DNA of 64,000 nucleotides, from NCBI GenBank assembly GCA_019096155.1, contig JAHCVI010000001.1, positions 10,478,001 to 10,542,000 of the forward strand, in the 5' to 3' direction. This stretch comes from Staphylotrichum longicolle (lineage: Eukaryota; Ascomycota; Sordariomycetes; Sordariales; Chaetomiaceae). Shown piece by piece: positions 12,180 through 24,700 of this stretch (position 1 is the first letter of the stretch; each line of letters opens with the position of its first letter). A model generated the notes under the pieces. It did not search any database. It saw only the letters and a program-made list of their open reading frames with translations, and was not told where the DNA came from. The position numbers were made by a program, and so were the translations under genes.

Positions 12180-14895
12180 ATGGATATCCACCGGTGCCGC
12201 TTCATCCGCTATCCTGGCCTGGCCATCAACGCCGTCGCCTTCACACACTCGTCGCTCCCTTCGGTCTCGGCCCAGAAGCAGCGCCAACAAAAACACAAGC
12301 AGGTTCGCCTGGCCATCGGCAGAGCCAATGGCGACATTGAGATCTGGAACCCGCTCCAGGGCGCCTGGCACCAGGAGCTCGTCATCCCCGGCGGCAAGGA
12401 CCGAAGCGTCGACGGCTTAGTCTGGGTCACGGATCCCGACGAGGAGCTGCCCGACGGCAAGACCATCTGCGGCAAGTCGCGCCTTTTCAGCATTGGCTAC
12501 ACGGCCACCATCACCGAGTGGGACTTGGAGAAGGCCAGGGCGAAGAAGCACGCAAGCGGCCAGCATGGAGAGATATGGTGCTTGGGTGTTCAGCCACCCC
12601 CGACCAAGGGCGCTGCCGCCTCGGCCGGAAGTCGGAAACTCGTCGCCGGCACTGTCGATGGCAACCTGGTGCTATATTCGATCGAGGACGGCGACCTGAG
12701 GTTTCAGAAAACCCTCATCAGGACCCCATCGAAAAAGACCAAATTTGTCAGCATCGCCTTCCAGTCTCACAATGTCGTCGTCGTCGGCTGCTCCAACAGC
12801 ACCATCTGCGCCTACGATATCCGAAACGGCACATTGCTGAGGCAGATGACTCTGGGGACCGACCTCTCTGGCGGCTCCAAGAACATCATTGTGTGGGCTG
12901 TCAAATGCCTGCCCAATGGCGATATCGTGTCTGGCGACTCGACCGGCCAGGTGTGCATCTGGGACGGCAAGACATATACCCAAGCTCAACGGATTCAGAG
13001 CCATTCACAGGACGTCCTGTGCCTGTCGGTCAGCGCCGATGGCACCAAGATTGTCTCGGGCGGGATGGACAGGAGGACGGCCATCTATGAACCAATTGCT
13101 GGGCAAACTGGCCGTTGGTCCAAGGTGTTCCATCGCCGGTATCACCAGCATGATGTCAAGGCCATGGCGTCCTTTGAGGGCAAGGGGATGAGTGTTGTAG
13201 TTTCTGGCGGTATGTCTCTCCCGATCTGACCTCCTGTGTGCCCAACTAACCGAAGTCGAAAGGCTCGGATGCCAGCCCCGTGGTCTTGCCCCTGCGCGCC
13301 GCCGGCAAGGAGAACCACAGAACGCTCCCGCACCTTCCACAAAGTGCACCCCTACAAAGCGCTCCTAAAGCCCGATTCATCCTGAGTTGGTGGGGGAATG
13401 AAATCCGGATCTGGCATCTGCTCGGCCAAGCCCAGCAGCTGCTCAATGACCCCCAGGCTGCCCTCAACTTGCGCAAAAACAGGAAGCTTCTCGCTCAAGT
13501 GCTGGTCAAGGGAGACTCCCACATATCATCGGCTGCGATCAGCGAAGACGGGACGCTTCTCGTTGCCTCGACCGCAAGCGATATCAAGGTGTTTCAGCTC
13601 GACTTCACAAAGGGCGAGAACCCCGGGCAACTACAGATCAAGAAGGTGGAAATGGCCACCGAAGGCCTTGCGGCTACCAAAGTCCAAATTTCGCCCGATA
13701 ACAAGTGGATATCTTGGGTTGAGGAAGGGAGCAAAGTGATGGTTGTCAAGGTGCATTCGACCGAGTCGGCCACAGGCATCTCGTACTCGACTTCTCAGCC
13801 TCGCAAACTGCATCGGCTCCGGCGTCAGACGCCCAAGCACATCCTTCTCGGCGGCCTTGGGACCTACGACCGAAACATTACTCAGATGACGTTTTCTCCC
13901 GACAGCAAGCTGCTCGGGGTCGCTGACCTGGCGGGGTACATGGACACCTGGATCTTACGCGGCCCCGGTGAGGGGGCCAATGGCGTGGGTGGCGAGGACG
14001 ACGATGGGGCAGCTAGCGAGTCGTCAAGCGATTCGTCCGACGAGGAAACGGAGGATGTCGCAGGCGAACGCTGGGTCCGGAATCCAAAGGCCGCCCTTCT
14101 CCCCAAGCTGTCCGCCTCTCCGTGGTACTCTCGTTCAAAAGACACAGCGGGATGATGGACTACGACCTCTTGGCTATCACGACGATCAAGCAGTTTTTTG
14201 TCTTCAACCCGCTCCGCGGTGTGCTCTCCGAGTGGTCCCGTCGAAACGGCTTCCCCAAGCTCCCCGTGCAGTTCAGGGACACGCGGGACCAAGTCAAGGG
14301 TGTCGTATGGCAAGGCCACAGGGCCTGGGTCTACGGCGTCTCCTCGCTGTTTATGTTGGACCTCTCTCAGGACTTCAACCCGGAGAAGGACTCGTCGGAA
14401 GGCAAAAATGGCCAAAAACACGGCACTAAGCGAAAGCGTGACGGGCAAGAGAGCGGCGCTGGCGGGAAGATGGAGAAGCACTCGCTCGCGGCCCAGCGCG
14501 TCAAAACGGCCGTGGGAACCGACGGAACAAAGTGGGAAGATGTGGAGATGGCTGATGCTGACGACCAGAAGAGCATTGGCGCAAGCAGCGGGGTCGATGA
14601 TGACGACGACGACGTCGATGGCGGTGAGCTCCAGCGTCTGAGAGATGACCAAGGAGCCAACGGCAACGCGCAGGACCCCGGGAAGGAGGGGGCGAGGGCG
14701 AAGTGGTGGCACACGTACCAATTCCGGCCGATATTGGGCATCGTGCCGATCGAGAGCGTGCAACAAGTCAATGGTCTGACGAACGGGGATGCTCCGGAAG
14801 GGCTGCCGCCCCTTGAGGTCGCTCTTGTCGAGCGGCCGCTGTCGAGTGATGATCTGCCGGAGCGTTACTTTGCAGAGGGTGAGTGGGAGAGATAG
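12180..14895 (+). CDS. utp4: UTP4-like U3 snoRNP WD40 protein, with apparent frame break
   Basis: This is a probable component of the t-UTP/UtpA subcomplex of the small-subunit processome (human cirhin family), acting in nucleolar pre-18S rRNA processing. It starts MDIHRCRFIRYPG, where family members begin. Exon 1 is 12180-13209. A 53-base intron follows, and exon 2 begins at 13263. WD40 blades run from about residue 20 through the middle, for example GRANGDIEIWNPLQG and SGDSTGQVCIWDG. The C-terminal half has acidic tracts (DDDDDDVDGGE) and a basic KRKRDGQ segment. At about 14,117-14,122 the reading frame moves by one base: PKLSAS must join to VVLSFKRHSG in another frame. No GT..AG intron of reasonable size solves this. 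One missing C in CTCC(C)GTGG would restore an open frame of about 887 residues. UTP4 is normally essential, so an assembly error is more likely than a pseudogene. Confidence 0.85.
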
Positions 14896-17775
14896 ATTCG
14901 ACTCGGAGGGTGGTGGTTCAGTCGCTGGTGGTGAGCGCGCTAGCTTGGAGAAGTGTCGCAGGCTTGTAATCAGACCCAGCTTGCTTCTCTGAGCGTTCAC
15001 GTATTGGGATAGACATGTCATGTATCAATTGCATCTACGACGAATCCGGGACTTTTGAAGGCCTTGGATCAGAGTCGTGCACAAGCATGGCGTGCACCTG
15101 TACTACCTGCTCACAGTCCCTGGCCAACCTCGTAAACGGAAAGTTTCTGAACAACCGCAAACGATACCAGCGCCGCCATCTACACGCCAGTCGCTTGATC
15201 AGATAAGGTAGATATTACCCCCCGCCGACCCAACCCGCCAGCGAACATCGCACTCGACGACTGCAGATAGTCTGGCCAGCTTGTACTCCCAGGGCTCTGC
15301 TGCAACCCGAAAGCGGAGCTTTTTCTTTTTTCCTTCTTCCCCTAGAATAAATGTCTCTCCCGCGTTACCCCCAGCCGAGCATGATGCAGGTCGCCCGCCA
15401 TCTGATGACGTGGTCCGGCCTTGGTGTTCTCCCGTTTGGCGAGTCCCAAGGGGGAAAAGAGCCAGGAACCGGGCCGGCGGGACATTCTTACTCTTCTCTC
15501 TTCTCCTCCCCCGCTTCCACTGATTGCGTGTCTCCGAGGAGGCGGGTGATCGGTCCACTTGGCTGGGAGGTTTTTTCTTGGAATTTTTGGTCCGCTGGGG
15601 TTGTTTACAGACGCCTTGAGTGGAAGGTGGAAGTGATCCAAGGGGTCATGACACATGGAAACTCTTGTCCCATGGCTACGTTTAAGAAAGAGTGGTTTTG
15701 AACCAGCCATACGTCCCTCGGATGGCATCGGGTCGTTGCTAAACGGAACCCCCCATCCCATATATAGACCCACGGGTATGTGCCGCACAAACCATCCATC
15801 GCACATCTCGAAGCCAAGGCAGGGGGTTGCTGGCAAGCCTACGCAGAATGATGACTGGGACCACCCAAGAGAGCGGTCAGCGGCGTGGGTTGCTCTTAGC
15901 AGAGCAAGCCTTCACCCCCTCATGCGGTCCCGGACAGGCTGGCGGCAGGACTCGCGGCACCGGGGAACTTTTGAGTGGAGCGGAGCACCGAGACGCGCGT
16001 TCAAAGGTCTTGTTCGCTCACTCACGCCCCCCTCACCTTTCCATTTCTTGGGACCTCTCTCGGTTCTCCAGGATAGGGTGGCTGTGAGATGCTTGGCTTA
16101 CGGGGAGGATGTGTTGATGTGAGATATTTTACGCGGAAAACCATGTGGAGCTCTTGTGTTTGATGTTGTGTCCTTGCTTGACTCGGGTGTGCTGGGAGGA
16201 GGAGCATGCCGGTGCGGTGCGACTGGATAGAGATTTGGTCAAGGAAGCACGTGGCAAGGCTGGGTAATTCACCCCTGGTGTGTACATGGGATGATCAGGA
16301 TAGGGTTGGTATGAATATCCAGCAGCATGTCGAGATCGAGGTAGGGGAATCGGCGAGAGACGGGCCTGGATGCAGAAGAAGGCCCGAAGGGGAGGAAGGG
16401 TGGTTTGGTTAAGAGGCCGCGGCACACAAACTCGAGCTTAACGACGACCACATAATATCTAAACGGTGGTTTGTGTCTGGGATATGGGCCGGCTCACGCG
16501 CGAGACCAGATATCGGGGAACCTGCGTGGCCAGTTTTCTGCTCAGTATATTGACCGTAGATACGCTGCGAGCAACCAGGCCGATGGCAGTCTTGGGTAGC
16601 CACTCAGTTGCCCGGGTGTTCTGCAGTTCGATTTGCCGGGATTCGTATCTGCGTCTAATCACAGGCTCTTTATACATGGCCGAAGTGCCAAGACGGAAAC
16701 AATCAACATGAACCCTGAGTTGAGTCGAGGGCGAGATGCGAGCAGTGCGCTCAATATCAGGGCCCGGCCGGAGCTCACCTCCAGATGCAGGACGCATGCC
16801 TCAGTACGGGGGTCCCAGCTGGCAGGGGGGGGAATGGTCCGAGCAGCCGTGAAACTTGTATCAGAGGTCCGAAAAGTAGATGTGGCGGCTCTCGTTCTGG
16901 ACTACTTTCTGGATGCAGACCTTGCAGGGGGTGGAGAGATCTATCATGGGACGGGAGTCGACGGTTGCCAAGGAGGATGAAAGGGGAGAGCAGATGCCGC
17001 GTAATCGCGCCGGCTTGGAACGCCACCAAAGACTGACCAGCCGCACAGTGTTCCCGCCAACGAAACAGCACGGTGACCGCTTCGACGAGGTGAAAATGCC
17101 CTCCACTCCTCAGAGTCGGGTTGGGAAAGGGGCATTGTTCTGTGTAGGTAGCTCCGCTTAGTATCTCAAAAGGAACGCGAATGTCCTGGTCGTTTCTCTT
17201 GGGATTGGTGTCAGCTACGGAGGAACCCGCTCTAGGCTTGCTGCGGCTGTCGTAAGGCGTCGAATGCCACATGTACTACAAGCGAGCAATGACGAATGTT
17301 CCGGACTGCCTGGCGAGGCAGTCGGTGGTGGCAAACCGCAAGGCGTCAGCTGAGAAATCGGTCCAGTTGTTGTCCCCTTCGTCTCCGGGCCGAACGCGAT
17401 CACCTCGCCCTCACCGTGACACACCGAGAATGGTCGAACCTTGACACGACGACGCTCCTTGGCAGGAGGACAGCAATATGCCGCTTCCCGTGCTCCGCCG
17501 TCGTCATCAGCTGGAAAGCGGCCGGGGCCACGAGAGCTGTTGCGCCGAATGCACACGGCCCCGATCAATGGGCGCGATGGGCTGTGGGCGGGCCAGGCCA
17601 GGAAACCGCGCACGTGGCAGGGTTTGTCTTCGGAGGCTTCAGTTTTCTTCTTTGGTGTGTTTTGCCTATTTTGGATTTGTCAAGTCAGTGCTACGGACTG
17701 CCTCCGGCAATTGCAGCTTGGCGACGACAGCGACGCTTGGCGGTGGCCGCTGTTACGAATGAGAGGGACGAGTCT

Positions 17776-17799
17776 GAGAGAGCGAGAGCGAGAGAGAGA
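17776..17799. repeat. GA-rich simple repeat
   Basis: This is an imperfect (GA)n tract interrupted by GC units, about 110 bases before the first inverted CCAAT box upstream of PNG1. GA tracts are common in fungal promoters; a role here is inference. Confidence 0.8.
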
Positions 17800-18550
17800 C
17801 TGAGAATTAGAGACCAGTGCTGGCGGCTTTCCCCCGCACAGTCCGAGCCAGTGAAGGGCACCAGTTCAGCCTCAGCCACAGACATGGCTGAACAATTCTC
17901 AGTGTTTGATTGGCTAGAAAGGCGTCAGCCACGCCTCGTCATCCTGCCCCACCAGGCCACCCCATTCTCTCTGATTGGCACGGAGCACCAGCCTCGATGC
18001 CATCCATTTCATACATTTCATGCAGTCTTCCCAATCAATATCGTCCCGAGAGCGCAGCTCTGGTCATCAACATAGACACACTGGAGACGAAAGGATGAAA
18101 AAGAAAGAATCAAACAAACAAAACATACGAAAATCTGTCTATATTCAACATTGGCGATTTTTGCGACTCTCTGGGTGAGCTGGAGTCTTGTACTGTGCCT
18201 GGAGTGTGCCTGTGGTCGTTGGAATGAGGCGGAGACCCGATCCGTGGAGACTGCATTTGGGGCGAAGGCACCCGAGACCAGTCCTCATTGGCCGCGACTG
18301 AACTGGACGCGCGTTCTCTGTCCAAGACGCCTCCCGCTGTGCTCCCCTTCCCCCCTCACTCGCGGACCCAGACACTGCTTCCGAGCAAAGATTCGTCGGC
18401 CTGTTGCCTGCACCCCTCCCTCCAGCAAGCCCGTCTGCAAACTTTGATTACGTCCGCTCTTGCGGGTGACGAGTACGGACGAGGAAGGCGGCACTGGGTC
18501 GACGGGGCGGGCAAAAGATCTGTAATGAAGTGAGAGCGATCGTCTCCTGG

Positions 18551-18584
18551 CATCATCGGCATCAGCAGCATCAGCAACATCAGC
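18551..18584. repeat. CAT/CAG trinucleotide tract
   Basis: This imperfect run of CAT, CAG and CAA triplets lies upstream of PNG1. It is not within a supportable coding frame. Confidence 0.75.
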
Positions 18585-19156
18585 GTGATCGCCCGGCCCC
18601 GACTCTGAGCAAAAGGCTGGACTGGGCACTGAGACGACGCACACTGTCTGCTCCCTCACTGGAGAGTCAATCGACGCACTGTAACTGCCACGCAACCCTC
18701 GATCAAGTGTGTGGTAGGGGACGCCGTGACAGGCCCACCCCCCATTACACACGCCTGGTCGGCTCCCTGAAACCTTGCGCACCCCCCACCTATCCGCAGC
18801 TTTATCCATTCCCCCCTGCCTTTCCCCGGCCCACCTCACTGCCCGTCTTCTCGCATCTCCTCTGCTGCCATCCCATTTCGCTCCAGGACTCTGCGAGGAC
18901 CCGACACCTCCAGCTGTCAATAATCTCCAATCGCGCCACTCCGCCGGACAGCGAGGCGCCTGCCCATCGCTAGAGAGGGCTTCACGACGGTCTCTCTTTT
19001 TTTTTTCTTTTGAGCGGGCAGGAAGAAGAGGGCCAGAGACACGGGAGCGCATCTCGGCTCGTCGTCCGCAACAACGTTGCGTGGCCAGGCAGTTCGCAAT
19101 TAGGCGCCACCTGACGACGACACCCATTAAAGGCAGCTGGACGAGAACGACGCGCA

Positions 19157-19180
19157 CGACACGGGCGACGACACGGGCGA
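19157..19180. repeat. Two tandem copies of a 12-base unit
   Basis: The unit CGACACGGGCGA occurs twice head to tail inside a CGAC-rich stretch, about 160 bases before the PNG1 start codon, so probably in the 5' leader. Confidence 0.9.
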
Positions 19181-19336
19181 CGACGCTCTTACGACGCTAC
19201 CGGAGTCTAGTTCCTCTCCTGTGGCGACTTGTTGACGACCCCCGTCCGAGTCAATTAAAGTTCTTCACCACCAACCACACCTCATCGCGAAGAACGAGAG
19301 CACGGCTGCCCACCGCATACCACAACACTACACAAC

Positions 19337-20802
19337 ATGGATACAAATAGGAGGGATGTCGCCGCAGACGGCAGCCAGTACGGCGAGGAGTGGGCGCACG
19401 ATTTGAGGGTACAATTCGAGCAACTCCTCCGGACGAAACGGTTAACGGACCTGCAAGCACGGTCTCGCCAGGGCTCGCCTGCTCCCAGACACAGCGCATC
19501 GTCGGGCAACCTGCGTGCCCCTTCTGCATCTGCCTCGGGCCGGCCAGGGACGTCCCATGACACCCAGACGCCGCCGCCATACTCGTCCGTCCGAAACATG
19601 CCCAAGGTCCCAACTCCACCGTCACCCGACGATCGCGACTCGACCAAATTCCGGAGCCTGCTCATTTCGCTCTCAGCGACGCCGACAAAGTACGAGAACC
19701 CAGGTCTGCTTGATGAAGCCCTCCAAGCGCTCCCGCTGGAGAGGATATACGGCGAGGCCGAGGAGGAGCGCCAGGTGCTGGAGGCCCAGGCCGAGAGCAT
19801 GGGAGACGGGCGCAAAGCGGAATGGGGCTACCAAGACTGCATCATCCGCGCCCTGCTCAGGTATGTTTTCTACTCCTGGTTGACGGCGTACACGGGATCG
19901 TCGCTGACCCTCAACCCCCGCCTAGGTGGTTCAAGAACGAGTTTTTCACATGGGTCAACAACCCCCAATGTCCCGTGTGCTTCTCGCCGACCATCGCACA
20001 GGGTATGACACAACCGACACCAGATGAGAAGGCTTATGGCGCGCTACGTGTGGAGCTCTACCGTTGTTCAAACGCCAGCTGCCGAGCATACGAACGCTTC
20101 CCCCGGTACAGCGATGTCTGGCGCCTGATGCAGACACGGCGCGGGAGGTGCGGCGAGTGGGCAAACTGCTTTAGCATGCTTTGCCGGGCCATGGGCGTGC
20201 GCGTCCGATGGGTGTGGAACGCCGAAGACCACGTCTGGACCGAGGTCTACTCGGAGCACCAACAACGATGGATCCATGTGGACGCCTGCGAGGAGGCGTG
20301 GGACAACCCCAGGCTGTACACCGAGGGCTGGGGCAAGAAGATGTCTTACTGCATTGCCTTCTCGTACGACGGCGCGACCGATGTGACGAGGCGCTACGTC
20401 CGCAAGAGCGAGTACTACAATGAACGCAACCGGTGCCCCGAGGAGGTCTTGCTGTATATCATGCAGGAGATTAAACATCTGCGCCGCTCCAACCTGGATA
20501 AGCAGGCACGCTTCCAGCTCGAGAAGGAAGATTCAAGGGAGGATCGCGAGCTCCGGAGCTATGTCGTCGCCTCCATCACCCAGGCCGTCACTCAACTTGT
20601 GCCAACAAACGAGGCTGGCCCCAGCGCCACCGGCAATCCTCGCCGAGCACCGTCGTCGGGTGATGACACCAAGGTCCCTGTGTCTGCGGACCTCCCCGCC
20701 CGGCAGAGTGGCAACGCCGAATGGGTGGCTGCCCGCGGGGAAAACGGCATGCGGAACCAGGGTTTCCCGCCTCCCCATGGTCAAGGCCCGCCTTTCCCCT
20801 AA
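19337..20802 (+). CDS. png1: Peptide:N-glycanase (PNG1), transglutaminase-like
   Basis: Cytosolic PNGase removes N-glycans from misfolded glycoproteins exported from the ER, ahead of proteasomal degradation. Exon 1 is 19337-19860, a 65-base GT..TAG intron follows, and exon 2 is 19926-20802. The product is 466 residues. The transglutaminase core is clear. Zinc ligands are CPVC (190-193) and a second pair CSNASC (222-227), spaced with four rather than the usual two intervening residues. The catalytic triad appears intact: Cys250 in GRCGEWANCF, His277 in EDHVWTEVY and Asp294 in WIHVDACEEAWD. The N-terminus (about 1-100) and C-terminus (about 385-466) are Pro/Ser-rich and look disordered; there is no PUB domain. 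The Neurospora crassa orthologue has been reported as catalytically inactive, from memory, so the intact triad here is notable. Confidence 0.93.
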
Positions 20803-22199
20803 GCAGCTGCCACCTCCCTGTGCTTACTGTCGCCGTCGCTTCAGCCTCGTTAGGAGGCGTTGAGCCACCGACTGACGGATTCGCTGTTTCTGACGCAGCA
20901 AGATACCCACCGTTGTTGGTCGGCTCGAATTGCCGATGGTGTTGTGGGCAGTGCATGGCGCCCTCCTACCATGTTTCCACGACGAAACTGTCGCTCAACC
21001 ACATCGTCGGCGGTCCGGCGACTAATTGCCTTACGTTTAATGCTACATACGCCATCGCCTTACCCGACATATATATCAAACCTACCCACCTGTGTCCACC
21101 TTGACGCATTTTCTTTGTCTTTACCGCCTAGGGCCATTATCGTACATACCATCATCCTCATCATCACATTGCTTGGGGAAAGCCGGCGTCGGTTGGATCA
21201 TGAGCCGCCTCGAGGGAGGCGTTGTGTTTAGTTTTTTTTTTCATTTGTCCTCCATGGGAAATGGTGTGGGAGTTGAAGCCATCAACCCCCGCTATGGCGG
21301 CGTTTTGGGCTGGATATGGAGACTCGGAGTCATGTTGCATGATGCTGATGAAAGGAACACTTTACTCAGCGAGATGGCAACCAAGCTGTACGAGGGACTG
21401 GTGAATGCAAAGTGGGAATTGTCCTTCGGCTCATCGCCCATTTCTTCAGTGACTAGACGAGAATCTTGTATCTGCAACACACCAGGCAGGATAAGAGGAG
21501 CGGCCTTGACTTTCACAGTGAATTTCCCTAGAAATGTTGCGAGGTGTATGTTGGCGACGACGCGTGCATGCACGGCCCTTGGCGGAGGAGTCGTGGCCTT
21601 CCTTGTTGACTGATACTTCTAACTCCCCTCCTATCGTCAATCACATTGGGCTTCTGGGTTGTAGAAGAAGGATTCCGGAGCTGCCCTCCGCCTGCCGGAT
21701 TAATCCCTCTGCCTGAGCCCATGCTCAGTGCCCAACACCAACGGTACCTTCACCGCGTCCATGGGTTCTACGCCATTGGGAACATGACCATTGAACACTA
21801 TTCACCGTTCGTTTCAGTCAAGGCATGTAGTGTATCTTGACCTCCGAGAAAAAGGCATCCAGCCCACCCGAACCCCGAGAAAGAGTGTGTTGAACGTCAC
21901 ATCGGCGACAGATAGTCTCACACGAGCTACGTTGGACGGGCTCGAGGACTCGAGCCAGAGGCCCAGACTCATCTAAAACCTCGACAAATTTAATCGTGTC
22001 ACTTCATGCGACAAATCACATCCCCTGTCTGGTGTTGCTAGATCGTTGAGCACACCAGTGGTTTCTTGGACCGTAGAGAGGGCAAAGGGTCATCTCGATC
22101 AGTTGCAGGACCTGGCGGCTCTTCAGGGCTTGTTGCAGATTTCTGCTCAACACTGGACTGTGGTCTCGCCTATGAGAAGATCCTTCATTCGCGTACATC
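20803..22199. other. PNG1 3' flank, no gene
   Basis: Nothing coding is supported. It includes the expected 3' untranslated region of PNG1 and a T-rich run near 21,231-21,243. Short frames on both strands look random. Confidence 0.55.
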
Positions 22200-24700
22200 C
22201 AGTTATATCAATGTTTAAGAACGGTTCCAGCCACCGTGATTCTTTACCTCTCAAACCCCGAGTCGTTCTGTACCGCCACTAAAAATCCCCGCTTGTGACA
22301 AGCCCGACATTCAACATTCAGGTATGAGATCTTTTAGGGTTCTATGGATCCCACAGTAGGACCTTAGGTACTCTTTCCAATGGGCGACACACGCGTCAGG
22401 CCACTTTGTCCGAGGGCCTGGTGATGCCAGGCCGTATCTGTACATCCTTGACCAGAAAAACACCATGTCTGCACCATCTTTCTTCAACGTTTTCAAGAGT
22501 TATACTCCCCAATACCACAAACTATTTTTCGCTTTTCTAACATCTCTCGCTGGTTTCATACTATGGCAGCCCATCGAGAGCAAAGTCAGCCGATCATTCC
22601 AACAACGCAACCACTTCCCTCAATGCATTGGCTCTGGTCAAAATAGCAGGTATTGATCTCAATCTCAATCCCGCACCTGTCCCACGTAATCCCTTGCCCA
22701 AGCACTACATGGACGTTGATATACCCTCTTCTCTGCACCCAGGTACGTGCCTCCCTTCTCTACCGAGACTTCCTGAACCACTTCCTCGTCTTCTAGCTTG
22801 GTACTGGAAAGCCTGCAGACCCAAAGAAAATGCAAATGTACTGCATGCTTTCTGGCATTACTATCTCCATTTCTCGTACTGGTTGTGTCTGCTAGTCCGA
22901 CAGAAACGAGGAAGCGGTCACCTACCATCACCTCTCGCGACGAGTCGTGTCAGCGTGCAATTGCAGACACCCAAATCAGTTTTTACACTTACAATAACTC
23001 CACTATAGGGCTGTCAAACGCACTTTGCAGTCTTGTTGGACGAGTTGGCGTGGTTTTGTTCTGCAGTCTCACCAGCTCCCGGTGCCCGGTTGCCCTGCCA
23101 ATAGGAGTCCTTTTGTTTACTTCCCCCTTTTGCCCATCCCATGGGCGTCGTTCAGAAGAATACCCACCGACCAAGCCATCTCCAGCAACCAAATACGGGC
23201 AATATCTTGTTTGATGCACTTCATCATACAAGCTGCGGTTAACGCACAATTATGGGCCAAGAATATTTTAAATACTCGTCTTGTTTGAGGTTGGAAGGCA
23301 AACAGCGTGCTCTTGCCCTAAGTTGAGTTTAGGGGAACCCAGCTCAAAACATTAGTTTTTGATTGCTACGACCAGCTCTAGCACGAGTAAATATAATATA
23401 TAGTTTATTTCTGTGCAAGGCATACACCGGGGAGTATTTCCCTGAGGTAGGTGTTCAAAAGACCAAAGCTGCCCCTGAGCGCTGGTTCAGTTGACTGCTG
23501 GTTAGTTCTCTGTTATTGTGTGCTATTCTGCAGTTGCAGAATATACTCGATACACAACTACATTTTAGTTAGGTCGATTATGCTGGGATATCTTCTTCTG
23601 ACACACAGCGATCCGCGGTGCACCGATCTGCGTGTCCGTTGTCAAGGCCTCCCCGCTGTAGCATACTTAAGCAATGACTCTCAGGGCAAGACTCCAAAAG
23701 GTCCGAAGCTAACCCTTCGATGTGAATGCTCTATCAAACATCATCTCCAAGTTTACATTGCTAGTGTCTGTAGAGCCAAAATGCCGCTGGCTCAACCAAG
23801 TGATTGCCTAGCGATCTGCTGTCCCTTTGTTCTCTTTTGGACCCAGGCCATTACTGGCGGAAGGACATGGAGTATTGCCAAACCCCAAAGCAATAAGCTC
23901 TCGAATCCTCTCCCTTCTTAAATAGAGGATTTAGTATCGTTGCTGAGATCATTGAACCTACGTCTCTAGCTCGACTCAACCTGAGATTCTGAGCGCGAGG
24001 CAGCCCTTGCCGCCCACGCCACCATTTTCAACACTACCATCCATCACAAAGCAACCATCGCGAGGACAATCAGCGAGCCAACAAACAGCTATAATGGTTA
24101 AATCAGAAGTCGCTATGTTTGGGGTCCGTTGCTTGGAGGCTTGAAACTCCTACACGTTGGAGCAGTAGTGCCATGACCGTCCGTCCCTTTTCCTCTGCGG
24201 GAATCAAGTCCTCACATGGCTCGCAAGCAACCCGACTTCAGACACATTGTATTCAACTAGCCGGGAGTCTTTGGCTGTCTGACATTTTTAGTGACAACGT
24301 CGAGTTCCTAACGAAGCCGGGCATTGTTCCTGAGCATACTGCGCTTCCCCTCCCCTCGTGCGTCAGATGGAGCCGTTGAGGGACGCGCTGCTCTGATACT
24401 TGTCAAACTCTCACCATCAAATCGTCCGAGTCTCAAGAACACAAGGATGACCTCGCATGAATGTTTGGTTTCTGGCAGTTCGCTTAATTCTTTCCTAAGA
24501 CTCGTTTCATGACCTGGTTACCAAACGTTTCGAAGTCCTCAGGGGGTTGTGTTTTGATCTCCATTTATCATCCCAGGGTTGATCCCGCAGCGCATACGCA
24601 GTACGTTTGCACGCAATGCAGGCATCAACAGTCAGTCTGTAACACAGCAATGGTAGACTAATCTTGCCGTTTTGATACAAACTCGATGTTTGGTCTCCCT
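22200..24700. other. AT-richer island with decayed-looking ORF fragments
   Basis: Base composition drops visibly against the flanks. Sampled lines at 22,501, 23,341 and 23,521 are about 33-37% GC, while lines near 25,200 are about 70%. Two fragments look like secretory signal sequences. One starts at the ATG at 22,465 with a good context (CACCATG) and reads MSAPSFFNVF, then LFFAFLTSLAGFILW. The other lies around 22,840-22,990 (FLALLSPFLVLVVSASPTE) and has no ATG of its own. A well-formed possible intron, GTACGT to TAG, lies at about 22,743-22,796. I could not join these into one credible gene. A mutated relic gene or an old repeat-induced-point-mutated element is possible. I do not recognise a transposon domain. 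Confidence 0.3.
22415..22433. repeat. Perfect 7-bp hairpin
   Basis: The arms GGCCTGG and CCAGGCC flank the five-base loop TGATG. It lies at the left edge of the AT-richer island, 32 bases before the signal-peptide-like ORF start. No known element was recognised. Confidence 0.7.

Larger units (their letters stand above)
14896..19336. other. 4.4-kb gene-free region upstream of PNG1
   Basis: No gene is supportable; open frames are short and overlap on both strands. The region holds the UTP4 3' flank on the left and the probable promoter and long leader of the peptide N-glycanase gene on the right. Visible elements are inverted CCAAT boxes (ATTGG) at 17,909-17,913, 17,974-17,978 and 18,287-18,291, a GA-rich tract at 17,776-17,799, a CAT/CAG trinucleotide tract at 18,551-18,584, and a 12-base tandem duplication at 19,157-19,180. 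Confidence 0.55.
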
